DNA from: Bradyrhizobium genosp. SA-3
GTDB taxonomy: Bacteria; Pseudomonadota; Alphaproteobacteria; Rhizobiales; Xanthobacteraceae
DNA: 64,000 nt
Direction: 5' to 3'
Assembly: GCF_004212635.1 (NCBI RefSeq)
Contig: NZ_PSRT01000008.1
Span: 35,732-99,731, forward strand
Positions 27,994-35,638 of the stretch are shown piece after piece. Numbering within the stretch: position 1 is the first letter of the stretch; every line of letters starts with the position of its first letter. Position numbers and translations under genes: made by a program. The notes under the pieces were generated by a model. That model worked only from the letters and a program-made list of their open reading frames with translations. It ran no database searches and was not told where the DNA came from.

Positions 27994-29544
27994 CTATTTG
28001 TCGAGCCATGCGTCCTTGAAGCCGTCATTCACCCCGATCCCCGTGGTGATCAGGTTCTTGACCTTGCAGCGCATGATGGTCGGGAATTGCAGCTCGAGCA
28101 TCCAGGCCACCGGCACGTCCTCGACCAGGATCTTCTGCGCCTTCTCGTAGATCTCCTTGCGCTTGGTGTCCGGGGTCGCGACGGCGCCGTCGGCGAACAG
28201 CTTGTCGATCTCCGGGTTGGAGTAGCCTTCGACATTGTTGAACACCTGGCCCTTGGCGATGGCGCTGGAGACGTAATTGCGTCCCACCCCGAGCGCGGGA
28301 TCGCCGTACTGGTAGAGATAGGTGAAGGCGATGTCGTAGTCCCAGTCGCCGATCTTCTGGTTGCCGCCGGCAACATCGGTGGCGATCGTCTCGATGTTGA
28401 TGCCGACGTCCTGGAGGTTCTGCTTCACCGCTTCACCCCAGCGCTGCCAGGTTTCGCCATAGGCGAGCGGCAACAGGCGAATCTTCTCGCCCTTGTAGCC
28501 GGCTTCCTTCAGCAGCGCCTTGGCCTTGGCCGGATCGTACGGATATTTCCTCACGTCGTCGGTGTAGTATTTGATGGTCGAGGCGGACGGGCCGGTCGCG
28601 ACCTTGCCGAGCCCGTTCCAGATCACATCCTTGGCGAAGTCGCGGTCGATCGCATACATGATTGCCTGCCGTACCCGCTTGTCGGCGAGCGGGCCCTGGC
28701 GGTTGTTGAGCCACAGCCAGGCCAGCGGCGAGAAGAATTCCCAGCCGGCGCCGGTGACGCAGGTGTCCTTCAGCTTGGACAGGCGCGGCACGTCGAAATT
28801 CTCGACCGAGCCGCCGGGCAGCACGTCGACCTTGCCGGTCTCATACGCCACCGAGCGGGCGGCGGCGTCGGGAATGATCTGCCAGTAGATCTCGTCGAGA
28901 TAGGGTTTACCCTTCTCGTAATAGTTCGGATTCTTGACCAGGCGGATGAATGAGCCCTTCTGCCACTCCTTGAACATGAAGGGGCCGGTGCCCACAGGCG
29001 CGTTGTTGTAGGGATTGGTCTTGAAGTCGGTGCCTTCATAGAGATGTTTCGGCACCATCGGCATCGAGCCAACCTCGAAGATGCCGAGGAACGGGCCGAA
29101 CGGTTGCTTCAGCGTGAACGCCACCGTGTAGTCGTCGGGCGCCTCGACCTTGTCCACTTGGGCGAGGTTGTTGCGAGCGCGCGCATGGGTCTGCTTCAGC
29201 ATCTCGACCGAGAACAGCACGTCCGCGGCGGTGAAGGGCTTGCCGTCATGCCAGGTCACGCCCTTCCTGAGCTTGAAAGTGTAGGTCTTGGCGTCCTCGC
29301 TGACGCTCCAGCTCTCGGCGAGCTCCGGCTGCGGCTCGAGCTTGGGATTGTAGCGCAGCAGCCCCTCGAAGATGTTGCCCGACACCATCTGGGTCGGACC
29401 GTTCTGGACCATTGCAAGCATCAGGCCGGGCGGCTCGGGCTGGATCACGGCGTTGATCACGCCCCCCGTTTTCGGCTCTTGCGCCAGTGCGGGGGCCGTG
29501 AGGCCGCAAGCCAGGAGGAGACCAAGCAACACTCGTTTTGGCAT
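27994..29544 (-). CDS. Extracellular solute-binding protein, family 5
   Basis: A 516-residue periplasmic binding protein with signal peptide MPKRVLLGLLLACGLTAPALAQ. The SBP_bac_5 signature is visible (AESWSVSEDAKTYTFKLRKG, then VTWHDGKPFTAADV), as are the DKRVRQAIMYAIDRD and WQRWGEAVKQNLQDVGI segments. It is the first gene of a full importer (binding protein, two permeases, double ATPase) and would capture peptides, opines, nickel complexes or similar ligands; which one cannot be read from the sequence. A palindromic repeat separates it from the permeases. Confidence 0.93.
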   Translation of the reverse strand: MPKRVLLGLLLACGLTAPALAQEPKTGGVINAVIQPEPPGLMLAMVQNGPTQMVSGNIFEGLLRYNPKLEPQPELAESWSVSEDAKTYTFKLRKGVTWHDGKPFTAADVLFSVEMLKQTHARARNNLAQVDKVEAPDDYTVAFTLKQPFGPFLGIFEVGSMPMVPKHLYEGTDFKTNPYNNAPVGTGPFMFKEWQKGSFIRLVKNPNYYEKGKPYLDEIYWQIIPDAAARSVAYETGKVDVLPGGSVENFDVPRLSKLKDTCVTGAGWEFFSPLAWLWLNNRQGPLADKRVRQAIMYAIDRDFAKDVIWNGLGKVATGPSASTIKYYTDDVRKYPYDPAKAKALLKEAGYKGEKIRLLPLAYGETWQRWGEAVKQNLQDVGINIETIATDVAGGNQKIGDWDYDIAFTYLYQYGDPALGVGRNYVSSAIAKGQVFNNVEGYSNPEIDKLFADGAVATPDTKRKEIYEKAQKILVEDVPVAWMLELQFPTIMRCKVKNLITTGIGVNDGFKDAWLDK

Positions 29545-29887
29545 GTCGTATCTTTCTCAAGCGAGACCAGCCGTGAGCGCTTCGCAACGTCCTCGCGCGC
29601 AAAGCGACGGCCGGCCCATCCCAGTCCCCATCCGATATCGAGGCTCACATAGTCTCGTTCGGCGCCGCAAGATGAAAGTCTCGACAGTGTCCGCACAAAA
29701 AATGTACAGCGCGTCCTGAAATCAATTCGCTGGTCTGTCATGGTGGGCGCGGCCACGGTCTCGGCGATTGGCGGATGCTCGATGACCAGCGACACAGCGT
29801 CGCGGCGGTCCGTGGATGCGCAAGCGCCATCACACGTGACCGGGAATAAACCGGGCTGCCTCGCGATCGGTCGGAAGCGTCCCGGAT

Positions 29888-29901
29888 TTGATCCGGATCA
29901 A
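29888..29901. promoter_or_regulatory. FixK/FNR anaerobox upstream of the irr-like gene
   Basis: TTGATCCGGATCAA is a perfect FixK/FNR consensus. Its centre is about 91 bp before the irr-like ATG. A transcript starting 40 bp downstream would have a leader of about 50 nt, which is ideal for a class II FixK-activated promoter. Confidence 0.8.
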
Positions 29902-29985
29902 AGCCGAGCCGCCGCTTCTGCGATCGAATAGCAACTGGCGGGGCCCGGCACTGCGCGTCCTCCCTTTGAGCCGTGAGACGATCGA

Positions 29986-30483
29986 ATGGACATCCAGGCC
30001 ACGACTATCCCAGTGGGCGACGACAGCGGACCGGATGTTGCCGCGCCGCCGGATGGACCAATTCTGCCACCGGATGAGGGCGTGCAGCGTTGTCTGCAAT
30101 TGCTTGTTGATGCCGACCTGCGCCCGACGCGCCAGCGTCTGGCGCTCAGCCAATTGTTGTTCCTCGGCGGCCACCGTCACGTCACCGCGGAGAAGCTCTA
30201 TGACGAGGCGATGGCGGCGAACATGTATTTGTCGCTCGCGACCGTCTACAACACCTTGAACCAGTTCACCGAAGCGGGCCTGTTGCGCCGGATCGCGGCC
30301 GACGGCATCAAGTCGTTCTTCGACACCGACACATCCGTGCATCCGCACTTCTACCTCGAAGGCGAGGATGTGCTGGTCGACGTCGTCGAGGGCCTGACTT
30401 TCAACAGAGTGCCCGAGGCGCTTCCCGGCCACGAGATCGCGCGGCTCGACGTCATCGTGCATCTGCGCCGGAAGCGCGCGTAG
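29986..30483 (+). CDS. Irr-like Fur-family transcriptional regulator lacking the heme regulatory motif
   Basis: A 165-residue Fur-superfamily regulator closest in pattern to rhizobial Irr: DLRPTRQRLALSQLLF, HRHVTAEKLYDEAM, then LSLATVYNTLNQFTEAGLLR, and an Irr-like C-terminus (GHEIARLDVIVHLRRKR). Irr represses heme and iron-uptake genes under iron limitation. Two features differ from the classical Bradyrhizobium Irr as I recall it: the N-terminal GCPWHD heme regulatory motif is absent, and the HHH heme-binding triplet reads HPH (SVHPHFYLE). Heme-triggered turnover is therefore unlikely. A perfect FixK box precedes it. It is probably the second, paralogous Irr of Bradyrhizobium. Confidence 0.85.
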   Translation: MDIQATTIPVGDDSGPDVAAPPDGPILPPDEGVQRCLQLLVDADLRPTRQRLALSQLLFLGGHRHVTAEKLYDEAMAANMYLSLATVYNTLNQFTEAGLLRRIAADGIKSFFDTDTSVHPHFYLEGEDVLVDVVEGLTFNRVPEALPGHEIARLDVIVHLRRKRA

Positions 30484-30493
30484 CACCGCTGTG

Positions 30494-30537
30494 CTCTTAC
30501 CCTCCCCTGGAGGGACCCTGGAGGGGGAGGGTAAGAG
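30494..30537. terminator. Hairpin between the irr-like gene and a convergent regulator
   Basis: ctcttaccctcccc (30494-30507) pairs perfectly with ggggagggtaagag (30524-30537), giving a 14-bp stem. It sits between two convergent stop codons and probably ends both transcripts. Confidence 0.65.
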
Positions 30538-30540
30538 GAA

Positions 30541-32103
30541 TCACCGCAACCCTGCGCGCCGAAATCCCTCCAGATAGTGCTCGCGATCGGCCTCATTGGC
30601 CCACGGCAATTGCGTCGCGATCCAGTGCAGCGAGATGCCGGGCTGGGTGCGGCGGAGCTCGCCCAGCGCTGTCTCCGCAAGCTTTCCGTCGCCGGTCATG
30701 CCGGCGGAGACTGCGAGCACGCGGTAGGCGCCGGTGAGGTCGCCGCGGTGGCGGATCGCCTCGCGCGCGTGCGCGATCGCCTCGTCATAGTGCCGCTCGG
30801 TAAAGCGCGCATAGCCGGCAATGCCGTGATAGATCGCCAGCGACGGATCGCGCGGCGAGAGCCGGATCGCCCTCTGCGCCGCCTCGAACGACTCCTTCGA
30901 GCGTCCGGCATAGGACAGCGCCAGCGCGTAATAGCCCTGCGCCAGCGAGAAGTTCGGATTGAGCGTGAGCGCCTGCTCGAACTCGGACAGTGCGTCGACC
31001 AGCCTGCGGGTCGAGAACAGGACGCTCCCGAGCGCGGCATGCGCCCAGGCATCCTCATGGTCGCAGCGCACGGCAGCGAGCGCGGCGGCTTCCGCAACCG
31101 GCGCCACCGTGGCAAGCTCGGTCCAGCCGAGATGCACGCCGAACATATGGTTTGCCGCCAGCACCGACAGCGCCTGACCATAATTCGGATCGATCTCGAT
31201 CGCGCGCTCCAGCAGCGCCTTCGCTGTCTCGTGATCCCGCCGCGTCACGCGCCAGTAGTGCGACAGCGCCCGCATCAGCAGATCCCAGGCATCCAGGCTC
31301 GCAGGCGGCTTGCGGTGAGCGCGAAAACTTTCCGCCGCATGGATCTGCGGCTCGATCGCCGCCACGATCGCGTTGGTAATCTCGTCCTGCACGGCAAAGA
31401 CGTCGACGAGCTCGCGGTCGTAGCGTTCGGCCCAGAGATGGCCGCCCGATGTGGCGTCGTTGAGCTGCGCGGTGATGCGCACCCGGTTGTCCGCCTTGCG
31501 CACGCTGCCTTCGACGATGTAGCGGACGCCGAGTTCCTCGGCGATCTGCCTGACGTGGACCGCGCGTCCCTTGTAAGTGAAGGACGAGTTGCGGGCGATC
31601 ACCATGAACCAGCGCTGCTTCGACAGCGCGGTGAGGATGTCCTCGCTGATTCCGTCGCCGAAATAGTCCTGTTCGGGATCGCCGCTCATGTTCTCGAAGG
31701 CGAGCACCGCGACTGCCGGGCGGTCCGAGACGGTGTGCGGCCGGGCAGGAACGGATACAGCGGGCCCAGACGAAGCCGCCAGGTCTTTCCGGATTTCTTC
31801 CCGGACTTCGCCGACGAAACGAAAACCCTTGCGCGGAATGGTCTTGATCAGCCGCTGGGTCGCGCCGTCATCGCCAATCGCCTTGCGTGCAGCGTTGATT
31901 CGGCTGTTCAGGGCGGAATCGGAGACGATGCGGTCGCTCCAGATCTGGCTGATCAGGTCACCCTTGCTGACCACACGCGCGCGTTGCACGACCAGATAGA
32001 GCAACAGATCGAACACTTGCGGCTGCAACGGCACGGCGACCCCGGCGCAGGTGAGTTCCCGCAGGTCGCCGTCGAGCACATTGTTTTCAAAGCAAAATCG
32101 CAC
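30541..32103 (-). CDS. Winged-helix regulator with TolB-like and TPR domains (paralogue 1)
   Basis: A 520-residue regulator starting at GTG 32103. Residues 1-100 are an OmpR/CadC-type winged helix (ending TIPRKGFRFVGEV). A TolB-like domain follows (RPAVAVLAFENMSGDPEQDY and FGDGISEDILTALSKQRW, then VRYIVEGSVRKADNRVRITA), as found in many Bradyrhizobium adenylate cyclases and CadC-like proteins. TPR repeats fill the C-terminal half. No TM helix is visible, so it is probably cytoplasmic. It is a close paralogue of 33687-35246. It is divergent from mddA, with phased GTCTCA direct repeats between them as a likely operator. Confidence 0.85.
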   Translation of the reverse strand: MRFCFENNVLDGDLRELTCAGVAVPLQPQVFDLLLYLVVQRARVVSKGDLISQIWSDRIVSDSALNSRINAARKAIGDDGATQRLIKTIPRKGFRFVGEVREEIRKDLAASSGPAVSVPARPHTVSDRPAVAVLAFENMSGDPEQDYFGDGISEDILTALSKQRWFMVIARNSSFTYKGRAVHVRQIAEELGVRYIVEGSVRKADNRVRITAQLNDATSGGHLWAERYDRELVDVFAVQDEITNAIVAAIEPQIHAAESFRAHRKPPASLDAWDLLMRALSHYWRVTRRDHETAKALLERAIEIDPNYGQALSVLAANHMFGVHLGWTELATVAPVAEAAALAAVRCDHEDAWAHAALGSVLFSTRRLVDALSEFEQALTLNPNFSLAQGYYALALSYAGRSKESFEAAQRAIRLSPRDPSLAIYHGIAGYARFTERHYDEAIAHAREAIRHRGDLTGAYRVLAVSAGMTGDGKLAETALGELRRTQPGISLHWIATQLPWANEADREHYLEGFRRAGLR

Positions 32104-32112
32104 GTTTTCGTC

Positions 32113-32172
32113 GTCTCAAGCAAAACTCAAAGGCGTCTCAGGCGAAAATCAATTGTCAGCGAAAGTCTCAGG
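32113..32172. promoter_or_regulatory. Three phased direct repeats between the regulator and mddA
   Basis: gtctcaagc, gtctcaggc and gtctcagg begin at 32113, 32135 and 32165, spaced 22 and 30 bp, or about two and three helical turns. The first two extend to a similar 16-mer (gtctcaagcaaaactc and gtctcaggcgaaaatc). Winged-helix OmpR/CadC-type proteins bind direct repeats on one face of DNA, so this fits a site for the adjacent regulator. Confidence 0.5.
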
Positions 32173-32236
32173 CCCGTCCGAGGTGCATGGTGGGACTACC
32201 AACAAGTGCCGATGTTTTGGCACAACGGAGCTTTCC

Positions 32237-33022
32237 ATGTCCCAGATTGATCAGGTTCATTCGATCAGCCCGGCGGTTACGGGCTCACGCATATTCAAGT
32301 TCGTCGCCTTTCTGTACGGAATTGCGGCATATCTCGTGTTTTTCGTCACCATCCTCTACGCCATCGGCTTTGTCATGGGGCTGGTCGTGCCGAAGACCAT
32401 CGACACTGGAACCGCCACGCCGCCGGTTGAGGCAGTCATCGTCAATCTCCTCCTGATGTCGCTGTTTGCCATCCAGCACAGCGTGATGGCGCGTCAGGGC
32501 TTCAAGGCCTGGTGGACGCAGTTCGTCCCGAAGCCGGTCGAGCGCAGCACCTATGTGCTGCTGGCGAGCCTGTCATTGCTGCTCCTGTTTTGGCAGTGGC
32601 GTCCGCTGCCTGCGGTCATATGGGAGGTCCAGGATCCCGATCTTGCCGTGACGCTCGTCACATTGTCCTTCGCAGGTTGGGTGCTGGTGTTCACCTCGAC
32701 CTACATGATCAACCATTTCGAATTGTTCGGCCTGCATCAGGTGACGAACCATCTCGTCGGCAAGGAAGCGGCGCCTGCGCGGTTCAAGACGCCGCTGCTC
32801 TACAATTTCGTTCGCCATCCGATCTATCTCGGCTTCATCATCGCGTTCTGGGCGGCGCCGGTCATGACCGCGGGCCACCTGCTGTTCGCCGCCGTGACGA
32901 CGCTCTACATCTTCGTCGGCATCGCGCTGGAGGAGCGCGACCTCGTCGATCTCTTCGGCGACGACTACCGGCAGTACAAACAACGCGTGTCGATGCTTAT
33001 TCCCTGGCGCAGATCAGTATAG
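32237..33022 (+). CDS. mddA: Methanethiol S-methyltransferase (MddA)-like membrane protein
   Basis: A 261-residue membrane protein with about six TM helices. It ends in the isoprenylcysteine-methyltransferase-type signature: FVRHPIYLGFIIAFWAAP, then EERDLVDLFGDDYRQYKQRV, then LIPW. The overall layout and length match MddA, which uses S-adenosylmethionine to convert methanethiol to dimethyl sulfide, an activity known from Bradyrhizobium and Pseudomonas. NnrU-like proteins are the main alternative. ATG 32237 has ACGGAGC upstream. It is followed by a GFA-family gene and flanked by two paralogous regulators, which suggests a small regulated sulfur or C1 module. Confidence 0.8.
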   Translation: MSQIDQVHSISPAVTGSRIFKFVAFLYGIAAYLVFFVTILYAIGFVMGLVVPKTIDTGTATPPVEAVIVNLLLMSLFAIQHSVMARQGFKAWWTQFVPKPVERSTYVLLASLSLLLLFWQWRPLPAVIWEVQDPDLAVTLVTLSFAGWVLVFTSTYMINHFELFGLHQVTNHLVGKEAAPARFKTPLLYNFVRHPIYLGFIIAFWAAPVMTAGHLLFAAVTTLYIFVGIALEERDLVDLFGDDYRQYKQRVSMLIPWRRSV

Positions 33023-33107
33023 TCTTGGCCTCGTTCCGCGCGTCCACCGAAAGGAGGATGCGCGGGGCGCCGACGCGCGATAACGATCCTTCATCATGGA
33101 GACACCA

Positions 33108-33530
33108 ATGAAACATGTCGGAAACTGCTTCTGTGGCGCGGTCACGGTCGAGGTCACGGGCGCGCCGGAGGCGATGGGCTATTGCCATTGCCGCTCTTGC
33201 AGGTCGTGGTCGGGCGGACCGGTGAACGCCTTCAGCCTGTGGAAGCCTGAAGCCGTGCGCATCACCGAAGGCGCCCAGAACGTCGAGACCTTCGCCAAGA
33301 CGCCGCTCAGCCAGCGCAAATATTGTAAGAAGTGCGGCGGTCATCTCATGACCAACCATCCGCCGCTTGGTCTTGTCGACGTCTTCACTGCCACCATCCC
33401 GACGCTGGCTTTCACGCCCGGCGTCCACGTCAATTACGCCGAGACGGTGCTGCCGATGCGCGACGGCCTGCCCAAGCTGAAGGATTTTCCCGCCGAGTTC
33501 GGCGGCAGCGGCGAGATGATGCCGGAGTAG
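33108..33530 (+). CDS. GFA-family protein (glutathione-dependent formaldehyde-activating enzyme-like)
   Basis: A 140-residue zinc-binding protein of the GFA/Mss4-like fold. The zinc ligands are visible as CFCGAV, CHCRSCR and CKKCGGHL. The best-known member speeds formation of S-hydroxymethylglutathione, but many GFA proteins lack this activity. ATG 33108 is chosen because GGAG (33098-33101) is ideally spaced; an in-frame ATG at 33096 overlaps that site. It lies 85 bp after mddA on the same strand and is probably co-transcribed. Confidence 0.85.
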   Translation: MKHVGNCFCGAVTVEVTGAPEAMGYCHCRSCRSWSGGPVNAFSLWKPEAVRITEGAQNVETFAKTPLSQRKYCKKCGGHLMTNHPPLGLVDVFTATIPTLAFTPGVHVNYAETVLPMRDGLPKLKDFPAEFGGSGEMMPE

Positions 33531-33540
33531 GACTCTTCGA

Positions 33541-33680
33541 CTCTCCCCGCTTGCGGGGAGAGGCCGGATTGCATCGAAGATGCAATCCGGGTGAGGGGGA
33601 GCCTCCGCGAATCGAACTGTCACCGTCCTTGCGGAGACTCCCCCTCACCCCAACCCTCTCCCCGCAAGCGGGGCGAGGGA
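33541..33680. repeat. RIME-like double-hairpin repeat
   Basis: A hairpin at 33541-33563 (ctctccccgc ttgcggggagagg) is followed by a second at 33564-33590 (ccggattgcatc...gatgcaatccgg), then gtgaggggga. A mirrored half ends near 33673 (cccctcacccc...ctctccccgcaagcgggg). It lies between two convergent genes. The same layout recurs at 38411 and 52705. Confidence 0.8.
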
Positions 33681-33686
33681 GAAGCA

Positions 33687-35246
33687 TCATCTCATCCCCG
33701 CGCGCCGCAATCCTTCCAGATAATGCGCGCGATCCTCGTCGCGCAGCATCGGCAGCTCGCGCGTGATCCAGGCGAGCGAAATGCCGGGCTGGGCGCGGCG
33801 CAGGCCTTCCAGGGCGGACGCAGCGAGAACCGAGCTTCCCGACATGCCGGCGGCGGCGGTCAGCACGCGATGCGCGCCGACGAAATCGCTGCGTTGCCGC
33901 AGCGACTCGCGTGCCATCTGCACGGCGCCATCGTAGTCGCGACCGATGAACCGGGCATAGGCCGCAACTCCGCAATAGATCGCGGCGAGCGGATCGCGCG
34001 GACTCAGCCGTAGCGCGCGGCGCGCGGCGGCATCGCCGTCCTGCCATCGTCCCGCGTAGCACAGCGTCACGCCGTAGAAGGCATATGCCATTGCGAAATT
34101 CGGATTGAGCTTGAGAGCCAGCTCGAACTCCGCCAGTGCGTCGTCGAAGCGGCGGCGGAATAAATAAGTATAGGCGAGGCCGTGATGCGCCCAGGCGTCG
34201 TCGCGATCGGCCTCCACCGCCGCCAGCGCCGCGCGTTCGGCGACCGGCACGGTTACAGCCATGTCCGCCCAGCCCATATGCGCGCCGAAGATATGGCTGG
34301 TCGCGAGCAGGCCCAGCGCCTTGCCATAGGCGGGATCGATCGCAATCGCCTGTTCCAGCAGCGCTTGCGCGGCCGCATTGTCCTCGCGCGTGATGCGCCA
34401 GTAATGCGACAATGCGCGCATCACGAGATCCCAGGCATCCAGGCTGCCCGGCGGCTTCTGCTGGGCGCGAAAGCTCTCGGCGGCATAGAGCTGCGGTTCG
34501 ATCGCCGCGACGATCGCCTCGGTGATCTCGTCCTGCACGGCGAAGACGTCGGCGAGCTCGCGGTCGTAGCGTTCGGCCCAGAGATGGCTGCCGGTCGAGA
34601 CGTCGTTGAGCTGCGCCGAGATGCGCAGGCGCTCGCCGCTGCGCCGCACGCTGCCTTCGACCACGTAGCGTACGCCGAGCTCGCGCGCGACCTCGTGGAG
34701 GTGCACGGCGCGGCCCTTGTAGACAAAGGAGGAGTTGCGCGCGACGACGAAGAACCAGCGCAGCTTCGACAGCGCGGTGATGATGTCCTCGCTGATGCCG
34801 TCGGAGAAATAGTCCTGCTCGCGGTCGCCGCTCATATTGGTGAAGGGCAGCACGGCGATCGCGGGCCGGTCGGGCAGCGCGAGCGTGGTCTGCGGCGCCG
34901 ACGCGCCGCGGCCGGGTTCCGGAACGGCCGCACCGCGCTTCGCCTCGACGTCGCCGACGAAGCGAAAGCCCTTGCGTGCGATGGTGCGGATCAGGGCTTG
35001 GTTCGCGCCATTGTCGCCGATCGCCTTGCGCGCCGCGTTAATCCGGCTGGTCAAGGTCGATTCGGACACGCTGCGGCCGTGCCAGATCTTGTCGATCAGC
35101 TCGTCCTTGCTGACCACCCGGTCGCGGTTCTCCATGAGATGCACGACCAGGTCGAAAACCTGCGGTTCCACGGCAACGGGAACCTGCTCGCGGCTCAGCT
35201 CGCGCCGGTCGGTGTCGAGAAGGTGATCCCGGAACAGAAACTGCAC
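33687..35246 (-). CDS. Winged-helix regulator with TolB-like and TPR domains (paralogue 2)
   Basis: A 519-residue protein collinear with the regulator at 30541-32103: winged helix (1-100, ending TIARKGFRFVGDV), TolB-like domain (RPAIAVLPFTNMSGDREQDY and FSDGISEDIITALSKLRW), then TPR repeats ending in HYLEGLRRAGMR. Both use GTG starts and share near-identical segments, so they arose by duplication. Together they flank mddA and the GFA gene. Direct repeats GTCTGTCAG-like lie upstream of this start, similar in type to those near paralogue 1. Ligand and targets unknown. Confidence 0.85.
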   Translation of the reverse strand: MQFLFRDHLLDTDRRELSREQVPVAVEPQVFDLVVHLMENRDRVVSKDELIDKIWHGRSVSESTLTSRINAARKAIGDNGANQALIRTIARKGFRFVGDVEAKRGAAVPEPGRGASAPQTTLALPDRPAIAVLPFTNMSGDREQDYFSDGISEDIITALSKLRWFFVVARNSSFVYKGRAVHLHEVARELGVRYVVEGSVRRSGERLRISAQLNDVSTGSHLWAERYDRELADVFAVQDEITEAIVAAIEPQLYAAESFRAQQKPPGSLDAWDLVMRALSHYWRITREDNAAAQALLEQAIAIDPAYGKALGLLATSHIFGAHMGWADMAVTVPVAERAALAAVEADRDDAWAHHGLAYTYLFRRRFDDALAEFELALKLNPNFAMAYAFYGVTLCYAGRWQDGDAAARRALRLSPRDPLAAIYCGVAAYARFIGRDYDGAVQMARESLRQRSDFVGAHRVLTAAAGMSGSSVLAASALEGLRRAQPGISLAWITRELPMLRDEDRAHYLEGLRRAGMR

Positions 35247-35311
35247 GTCGAAAACTCAGTCCTCACAACGACATCAGGCAATAATAAAATCAAAATGGAT
35301 TGCGACTTGAA

Positions 35312-35340
35312 GTCTGTGAGTCCGCCGAACGGTCTGTCAG
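35312..35340. promoter_or_regulatory. Direct repeats upstream of paralogue 2
   Basis: gtctgtgag (35312-35320) and gtctgtcag (35332-35340) are spaced 20 bp, about two turns. The core resembles the GTCTCA repeats near paralogue 1. This is weak but consistent with autoregulation. Confidence 0.3.
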
Positions 35341-35446
35341 GTTCACCACGATCGCGTGATGGCAGTTATGCTGTTTTCGGATGGGAATACCAGCCGCTGA
35401 GCGAGTGTGGCGATTTAGGCCAGATGCCGCGCTTTGGGCTCTCTCT

Positions 35447-35553
35447 CGTCATTCCGGGGCGCGCCACTTGGCGCGAGCCCCGGAATCCATTTGTCCGCAT
35501 CGCTTGCCGCGCAATGGATTCCGGGCTCGCGCTTCGCGCGCTCCGGAATGACG
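35447..35553. repeat. Palindromic intergenic repeat, second family
   Basis: cgtcattccgg (35447-35457) is inverted at 35543-35553. Inside, gcgagccccggaatccat (about 35473-35490) pairs with atggattccgggctcgc (35514-35530) with one mismatch or gap. This is a long nested hairpin in the 392-bp gap upstream of the lyase gene. Confidence 0.7.
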
Positions 35554-35638
35554 GGAGTAGTGCCCTTGTCCATTGCCGAACAGCGCGGCCTGCGTAAGCT
35601 GCCTTCACACAAAACACACCAGCCACGAAGAAACGCCC

